A stretch of DNA of 64,000 nucleotides from assembly GCA_008508345.1 (NCBI GenBank), contig QNGE01000420.1:132176-196175 (forward strand). The letters run 5' to 3'. Positions 60,801 to 64,000 of the stretch are shown piece after piece. The stretch comes from Paragonimus westermani. Its lineage: Eukaryota > Platyhelminthes > Trematoda > Plagiorchiida > Troglotrematidae. The notes below the pieces were generated by a model, which saw nothing but the letters and a program-made list of their open reading frames with translations, made no database searches and was not told the DNA's origin. The position numbers and the translations under genes are program-made. Each line of letters starts with the position of its first letter. The first letter of the stretch is position 1.

Positions 60801-61945
60801 GGCCGCATGAACGTAAATACAAAACCAAATATAGCTACCTAGCTAGACTGGCAGAGTGTTTGCTGTATATTGGTTTGCTGCTTCGGGCACAAGATTCAAA
60901 CTGATCAAGGTTTGGCTCTTTTGACGGTTGGCAGCTTAGTAAATCTACTAACTTAACAGATACGAAACTGGAATATTTAATACTGTCTTGGATTTCGTTG
61001 GGATATTCTGTCTGGTACATGATATACAGGGTAACATCAAAATAGGTTCCCTGAAAGCTAGTTGCCGGATATTGATTTGATCTATTACTGATTTCGTTGC
61101 TTGAATGTGTACTTTTTAAACTAATCATTTTCAAAAACCGAAATATTTAGTGTTCCTGTGTACCAGACATTTGTTTGTGTATGCTGTAGAGATCAACGCG
61201 ATTTGCATCACACGATCTTGTTGCAGCTTTCAGTCTACGGACGAGTTTAACACATGTGGACTCGGTTAGGTAGGAGAAACGGTCCGATTCGAAGCATCTG
61301 CGCACAAAAGGCCAGATTGATCATTTATGAAGACAAAGGGCTAATCATTATACCTTGTAAGACCTCAAACCTGCCTTTCTCAACAGTCAGTAAAATCATC
61401 CCGCTGGGTGTGCGTAGGTTCAAGTTAATTATTTCGAAAGGTTCTATATAATTTTGTTTTAGTGTGCGTGCGCAAAATTAGGAATACCGTTTCAGTGAAT
61501 CGTTAATATTGTAAATCGCTTCCTATTATTTAGAGGTAGTTTTTTAACAGTAAGGTCACTGGTTTGATACTGTCCGAACCGTCAGGAAGCCTTGAGAACA
61601 CACGCAGTTAAAACATCAGAACATTGCAAAGTTGAGGAACAGAATGTATTTGAAAGCTTACCCAGGAGTCAATGCTGATGTTAGTTGTGTGTCAATACAC
61701 CAAACAGATTCTCCGTAAGCTTGTACAAAAGCTGTTCCGAGTTCCACTGGCCATGTATCATCGTTGTTGTTAATAATGTGGATTGTATACGAAACACACA
61801 TGGTATTACGTATGAGTATCTTGTAGAAGATTTGTATCGTTTCACCGGGCGCCAAAGAAGAGCTGAAAAATCGCGTGGATAATTTGTTGTAGTCGAAGGT
61901 GTCTAGCAGTCCAGCGTCCGTTAAAGCCGGTAACAAGGTAGGTGT
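33651..61945 (-). CDS. Large multi-exon extracellular protein gene: DUF11-like repeats, F5/8C domain, Asp-box segment
   Basis: Thirteen minus-strand exons, listed separately, join with GT/AG borders and preserved phase to give 2,897 nt, about 965 codons, open throughout. Both ends are missing, so no start or stop codon is included. The visible order is: beta-rich repeats with PG-E-x-I-type motifs (SLAPGETIQI, SAKPGEEIVVPLKI, GDIVKFRV); a complete F5/8 type C domain from CFED to LWGC; a Cys segment with YGLGAKDG and CDVTVDPLRNFGYRKRC; and an Asp box, SDDLGQTW. F5/8C domains bind membranes, glycans or collagen, and Asp boxes occur in sialidase or sortilin propellers. A secreted or surface adhesion or receptor role is therefore likely but inferred. 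No membrane segment was seen in the part found. Introns are 0.5-4.4 kb and repeat-rich. Confidence 0.75.
35942..36211 (-). CDS. Exon l: Asp-box segment
   Basis: Acceptor TGCTTTTAAAG before 36211, donor GGTACT|GTGAGT, phase 1 to phase 1. The product reads LGPVVSQILTYLPDVNALFA, IGMDQQSLMQSDDLGQTWYG, then a run to TGCTAFVAGDWYC. SDDLGQTW matches the Asp-box consensus S-x-D-x-G-x-T-W exactly. A single box is seen here; propellers usually have several, so others may lie in missing exons. Confidence 0.75.
36670..36852 (-). CDS. Exon k: Cys-containing beta-rich segment
   Basis: Acceptor CCCCTGTGCTACAG before 36852; two bases complete the phase-1 codon from exon j. Donor GGCGCG|GTGAGG in phase 1. 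The product has VTYGLGAKDGYLPTPF, LYAAPNLFFCDVTVDPL and NFGYRKRCYHTT. The layout (YG near the start, then N-x-x-F-x-C, then F-G-x-x-K-x-C) is reminiscent of lectin-like beta domains, but I cannot assign a family. Confidence 0.7.
39166..39334 (-). CDS. Exon j: C-terminal third of the F5/8C domain
   Basis: Acceptor TCATTTACAG before 39334, donor TTTTG|GTGAGT at 39165, phase 0 to phase 1. The product has GAVWLAGALNAHGIRLVVAQ and ends the domain with FVIDLWGC. The closing Cys pairs in family members with the leading Cys of exon i. At about 56 codons it is easily overlooked as an ORF; phase and motif identify it. Confidence 0.75.
41004..41302 (-). CDS. Exon i: N-terminal two thirds of the F5/8C (discoidin) domain
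   Basis: Acceptor CTACTAATCCAG before 41302 completes the phase-1 Gly codon of exon h. The product starts GCFEDIGLTNTLKIQDCQL, then HNIRFNSAQGWKPP and LFGSLTNIKRIDVKMLN, the layout of a discoidin domain: leading Cys, the I-x-D-x-Q-L-S strand, R-x-N-S-x-x-x-G-W, then a beta strand with I-x-x-I/V-x-V. The donor is AAGT|GTAGGT in phase 0; the neighbouring GTAG|GTGAAA site would put the next exon out of frame. Confidence 0.75.
43970..44192 (-). CDS. Exon h of the large minus gene
   Basis: Acceptor TTACATTGCAG before 44192, donor CATCTG|GTGAGT at 43969, phase 0 to phase 1. The product AQGFYFGQNQIMTFSMTVNP, ATLLVELQC and RFVATTSIPLAEAS has the beta-rich character of the repeats and leads directly into the discoidin domain. 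Confidence 0.75.
44311..44422. repeat. Tandem array, 23-bp unit, about 4.9 copies
   Basis: The unit AATGAGGGAGGACAGTACGGCAA repeats at 44311, 44334, 44357, 44380 and 44403, the last cut short at the N (44423). Copies are identical. It lies in the intron between exons g and h. ORFs crossing it are artefacts of the repeat. Confidence 0.95.
44423..44423. other. Ambiguous base at junction of two tandem arrays
   Basis: A lone N separates the 23-bp and 39-bp arrays. This is most likely an assembly or gap-fill join rather than a single unknown base. Confidence 0.8.
44425..44749. repeat. Tandem array, 39-bp unit, eight identical copies plus a diverged end
   Basis: A 39-bp unit starting CGCGATGTACCGAGTAAATT begins at 44425 and repeats every 39 bp to 44698, with a diverged partial copy from 44737. 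Because 39 is divisible by three and several frames lack stops, ORFs of 117, 142 and 185 codons appear on both strands. They are not genes. The array abuts the 23-bp array at a single N, so its true length is probably collapsed. Confidence 0.95.
46453..46639 (-). CDS. Exon g of the large minus gene
   Basis: Acceptor TTTGTTCACAG before 46639; one base completes GG|A from exon f. Donor CCAA|GTAAGG in phase 0. The product reads DIVKFRVTQRMLPASRLECT, then QIHLDNIFQDVKLESQ and a Ser/Pro-rich tail. The longer 172-aa ORF around it (46405-46923) overruns both borders. Confidence 0.7.
48626..48830 (-). mobile_element. SINE family 2, copy 3
   Basis: Minus-strand GTAGCTCAGCCAATACGGCC, GTTTCTGTAG, TCAAGCTGAAGCCCAGATTT and GCCATGCTGCTCGTTAG follow the order of the 26-kb copy. 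It lies in the intron between exons f and g of the large minus gene. Confidence 0.5.
50306..50609 (-). CDS. Exon f of the large minus gene (repeat, second half)
   Basis: Acceptor GACGCTTTTAG before 50609; its first two bases complete the phase-1 codon of exon e. It ends GCAGG|GTAAAT in phase 2. The product contains IANTSFRCTGITHALDS, LAASVTLMLADSKD, then TVSIELLVDVITPTAS. It ends in the same phase and position as exon a, which supports a repeated two-exon unit. Confidence 0.75.
52503..52785. repeat. Inverted pair of SINE 1 bodies (long hairpin)
   Basis: Positions 52503-52640 match the body of the SINE at 22194-22335 in the same orientation. Positions 52655-52785 carry the same body in reverse, for example TTATTTTCAAGTTGAACATC against GGTCAATTTGAAAATAAACC. 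The tRNA heads are missing and the arms meet with about 15 bp between them. The pair lies in the intron between exons e and f, so the transcript could form a stem of about 130 bp. Confidence 0.8.
52899..53199 (-). CDS. Exon e of the large minus gene (PG-E-x-I repeat)
   Basis: Acceptor TTTCACATTCCAG before 53199; donor CAAACAG|GTACCC. The exon runs from phase 0 to phase 1 over 301 nt. The product begins TPVITPGAASVSAKPGEEI and VVPLKILVPPGTTLPNS, then RLQFECERTALLDEAQC and FSGGVNLAG. This is the clearest example of the repeat: a PG-E-x-I strand, a proline turn, then a Cys pair. Confidence 0.8.
53811..53852 (-). mobile_element. SINE family 2, 3' end fragment
   Basis: ACTAATGAGTAGTATGGCAG (plus strand) is the complement of the 3' end of the 26-kb SINE 2. 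The N at 53812 sits at its edge. A second 3' end follows at 54190, so about 340 bp are bracketed by two matching ends. Confidence 0.5.
53863..54634 (+). other. Two unsupported ORFs around SINE 2 ends
   Basis: Plus ORFs of 106 codons (53863-54183) and 118 codons (54278-54634) lie in the intron between exons d and e of the minus gene. Neither has a motif or splice borders that I can defend. Transposon remnants or chance are likely. Confidence 0.2.
54190..54280 (-). mobile_element. SINE family 2, 5'-truncated copy
   Basis: The complement reads CAGCCGAAACCCTAACTTTT, then CACAACTGGGTCTCATCTAA, then CCTGCCACACTACTCATTAA, closely matching 26459-26530. The tRNA-like part is lost. Confidence 0.6.
57547..57672 (-). 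CDS. Exon d of the large minus gene (start uncertain)
   Basis: The donor GAA|GTAAGG is strong and leaves phase 0, matching the start of exon e. The start is chosen at GCATACACTG because it keeps phase 0 with exon c; acceptors at CAG or GAG codons a little downstream would also fit. The product has VTRLNCTG and ECAVSLTNVEFYE, parallel to SRLECTQQ of exon g. Confidence 0.45.
59086..59254 (-). CDS. Exon c of the large minus gene (beta-rich repeat)
   Basis: Acceptor TTTTTCACGTAAG before 59254; the first base completes AG|A from exon b. Donor ACGACG|GTGAGC at 59085, phase 0. The product includes PRELTITLEENSVLNAAAKK and VVTFTVDPSKVVLQQNTLY, clear alternating beta-strand patterns. A second acceptor at CTACTTCAG (exon start 59213) is better placed but breaks phase. 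Confidence 0.6.
60590..60752 (-). mobile_element. SINE family 2, copy 6
   Basis: Minus-strand ATAGCTTAGCAGGTAAATCG, GCTTCTGTCGCTGGTTTGTATCGA and the upstream block TTCCATATG..CATGAGCTGC match the 26240-26545 element in order and spacing. The tRNA-like boxes are diverged. Confidence 0.5.
60839..61057 (-). CDS. Exon b of the large minus gene (repeat, second half)
   Basis: It begins with one base that completes the GG| codon of exon a and ends in phase 2 at GCTAG|GTAGCT. The product reads FQGTYFDVTLYIMYQTEYP and FVSVKLVDLLS, aligned in pattern with DIVKFRVTQRMLP of exon g. An alternative acceptor 6 nt downstream would not keep phase. Confidence 0.6.
61662..61945 (-). CDS. Exon a of the large minus gene (beta-rich repeat)
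   Basis: Acceptor CTATAG before 61945, donor CTGG|GTAAGC at 61661. The exon starts in phase 0 and ends with two bases (GG). The product contains SLAPGETIQIFYKILI and VSYTIHIINNNDDTWPVEL, then VWCIDTQLTSALTPG. The PG-E-x-I pattern and alternating hydrophobics fit a DUF11-like or Ig-like beta sandwich. The upstream exon was not identified; the sequence just beyond is GAT-rich low-complexity DNA. Confidence 0.65.
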
Positions 61946-61982
61946 CTATAGTAATCAAAGAAATTGAAATGGATTACACTAT

Positions 61983-62480
61983 ATGTTTCGTAAAAAACAA
62001 ATGTTGAACATGTTGGTATTTGCTAACATAACAGATGCAATAATGAAAATGACTATGGCGTTGATGATGACCACTGTGAAGACAACGGTGACATTTAGAA
62101 TGGTGACTGATGAAATGTACAAGTGTTCGGTGTTTGATAGTGTTAGCAACCATGATAAGAACAATTATGTTGATGTTGACGACATCGAAGGTCGTAACGA
62201 TGAAAATAGACAAGATGATTATGATAAGGATGTGGACGGTGAAGCTGATAATGAGAATTCTGCTAAGGTTGCGGAGACGATATCTATGAAGACGGTGGTG
62301 GTGATAGTGATGACGATGACAATGCTTATGTTAATGATAACAAATGGGAATAATGAAAAGGTTGACTTCCAGAGTGAGGATTATGAAAACTACGCTATTG
62401 ACGGTGTTAAGGTTAATGATGATGATGACCATGCTGGCAATAATGATGATCACACAAACGATACATGGTGCTTTCCAATG
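61983..62480. repeat. GAT/ATG-rich low-complexity region
   Basis: Degenerate GAT/ATG trinucleotides give Asp-, Met- or Ile-rich frames on both strands, including a 180-codon plus ORF. The composition, not coding pressure, keeps the frames open. It lies immediately upstream of exon a of the large minus gene. Confidence 0.7.
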
Positions 62481-62529
62481 TATTTTTGTTTCACTAGTAT
62501 ACATCAGGAGTGGTCTAGAAGATGATGCC

Positions 62530-63740
62530 ATGTGAACGCACTATCTGTGTGAAAAATTGTTGCAAACGGCTAAACAGGTTGACAAAGAAGAATTTATACC
62601 AGTGACTACTGGACTATTCATTAGAAGCTGTCATCTGTTCAAAAACAGAGATTTATTTAGAGCCGACACGTTTACCATTAATTGTGAATGGGTTGAACTA
62701 GACTACATGCGGAGAAAACGTTGCACATCTGTATGCTGATCGATGTGACTTTCCTTAAAAGGTAGTTTAGCTCGTCTGGAGTTAACTTGTAATCAACTTG
62801 CGGGCAGAATGAAACATTTAATCGAATTCGTGGTTGTGTTCATGTTTACCATTTTACTCACGGTTTTGTGATAGTACAGGGCACAGTGCAGTAACTGTAA
62901 TATAGTACGATTTACAAACCTTCCATTAATCATAATGTTGGCCTAAATTCAAGTCTCACTCTTCACGCTTGTAAATAAGACGCCAACAGGCGCGTAACAG
63001 TCGAGAACCCGTATATGACAACTTAGTGATTATTTCCAGTAAGTTAGTGAGGAGTTAAACTCAGATTTCGGAAGTGTGTATAAACATCCTCATCAGCGAC
63101 ATTCGAGCAGTTTTTGACAAATTAATATTAATTTTATACATTTCGCCATTCAGTTCACCGCCACTTCAAAAGCATATGAAATGCGTATTCTTCAAACACG
63201 TTACAAGCTGACTTCAAAATGTGCCAGCTGTATTAATGGTAGACGACAATGGAAATTACTATTAAGTGAAGATCAAACCAGCGCAGTAATAATCACACAC
63301 CTCTGTTTATATGTGAACTAGCAGTATATCCCTTTATAGCGTTCATACTAGAACGTCTGACTGGTTAAGCCTTAGCGAAATTCTCAACTTCAAATGTGTT
63401 TAAGCATGTTGTCTGAAAGCGCGATATGAATATTCGAAATGTAATCAATATGTGCCTATACCAAGCACTCTTCTTCAATATCTCGAGATTTTACTGCCGA
63501 ACATTCTATTTTTGCAAGATTTTTGCTTGTTTTTGGCTGGCAAAAGATGCGCAGATACAGAAATATCCGCAAACCCATATAATAGTTAATCGATCATAAC
63601 TCAAAAAAATAATCATAGTTGGCCCGTTCACATACCGTTATCGACGCGCCTTAAGAAGAACAGAACACAATCATAGTGCCACTTTTCGAATAGGCTAATT
63701 GGAAAGTCCACGGAAATGAGATTGTTATGATCAGTTGTGA
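62530..63740. other. No gene recognised
   Basis: One 60-codon plus ORF (62557-62739) reads plausibly but lacks splice support. The remainder is AT-rich with no motif. The region could hold the 5' side of the minus gene or an intergenic promoter, but nothing specific is visible. Confidence 0.35.
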
Positions 63741-63936
63741 ATGACATTACTATTCGTAAGCTATGTAAGGCAGTTGTGTGAAATGCATATAAATGTCCAA
63801 GTGAGTGTTCTGAAGCAAGAAGATGCTACGGTCAGTCTTGGTGACGTACAACGTTTCTCACATGAAACATTCAATGCACGCGCTATCTCATTGAATGGAA
63901 AGCATCCTATGACAATACTCGAATTGGGTGACAACC
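63741..63936 (+). CDS. Candidate exon of a plus-strand gene leaving the window
   Basis: An ATG at 63741 opens a frame reading MTLLFVSYVRQLCEMHINVQ, then FSHETFNARAISLNGKHP and MTILELGDN, ending at a consensus donor (AACC|GTAAGT, 63937) in phase 1. An internal acceptor-like GCAG (exon start 63774) offers a shorter version. If real, the gene is transcribed away from the large minus gene. The family is not recognised. Confidence 0.3.
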
Positions 63937-64000
63937 GTAAGTAAACCAGGCAAATTTTCTAAGATAAAAATCTAGTTGTTCATCTTACCGTTTAAGAATA

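Noticed and set aside
61983..62525. 180-codon plus ORF rich in Asp and Met
   Set aside because: Degenerate GAT/ATG low-complexity DNA; other frames and the opposite strand are equally open and equally biased.
1..64000. CRISPR array, prophage or bacterial operon
   Set aside because: There are no spacer-interrupted repeats and no dense same-strand long ORFs; GT..AG exons and SINEs point to an animal nuclear genome.

Overview
The window looks like nuclear DNA from a multicellular animal, most probably a parasitic flatworm and perhaps a trematode. That placement is inference. It rests on low GC content, short coding exons separated by kilobase-scale introns with GT..AG borders, decayed Penelope-like retroelements carrying a GIY-YIG domain, and tRNA-derived SINEs. 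Nothing resembles bacterial operons, CRISPR arrays or rRNA. Most long open frames are chance, repeat-derived or antisense, so I built gene models from splice sites, reading phase and protein pattern.

Left third (1-22 kb): mostly repeats and noncoding DNA. It holds three copies of an interspersed repeat that carries a conserved 63-65 nt intron-like segment (1-300, 9290-9550, 14540-14790), a wrecked Penelope-like element (about 6040-7990), a pair of direct repeats (16580-16985 and 19950-20385), and a minus-strand terminal exon at 4924-5258 with a broken paralogue at 17630-17850. A few unassigned minus-strand ORFs (2472-2846, 10427-10738, 12001-12369, 12913-13257) may be exons or retroelement pieces.

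Middle (22-33 kb): a tRNA-derived SINE (family 1), a second Penelope-like element with a readable GIY-YIG motif (about 23340-25260), and copies of a second SINE family on both sides of it in opposite orientation. Two plus-strand exons (25448-25669 and 27542-27666) join in phase and end in a C-terminal membrane anchor. Weak candidate exons follow at 27.9-30.2 kb.

Right half (33.6-62 kb): the main result, a large minus-strand gene. Thirteen exons running from 61945 down to 33651 each have GT/AG borders, and every join preserves reading phase, giving about 965 codons of an extracellular-type protein that is incomplete at both ends. In order it shows several beta-rich segments reminiscent of DUF11-type repeats, one complete F5/8 type C (discoidin) domain split over two exons, a Cys-containing beta-rich segment, and an Asp-box (S-x-D-x-G-x-T-W) segment as in sialidase or sortilin-type propellers. 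Its introns carry a double tandem array (23-bp and 39-bp units meeting at an N), an inverted pair of SINE 1 bodies able to form a long hairpin, and several SINE 2 copies. A possible plus-strand first exon lies at 63741-63936, head-to-head with this gene.

The two N characters (44423, 53812) both sit in or beside repeats and probably mark assembly or consensus joins.
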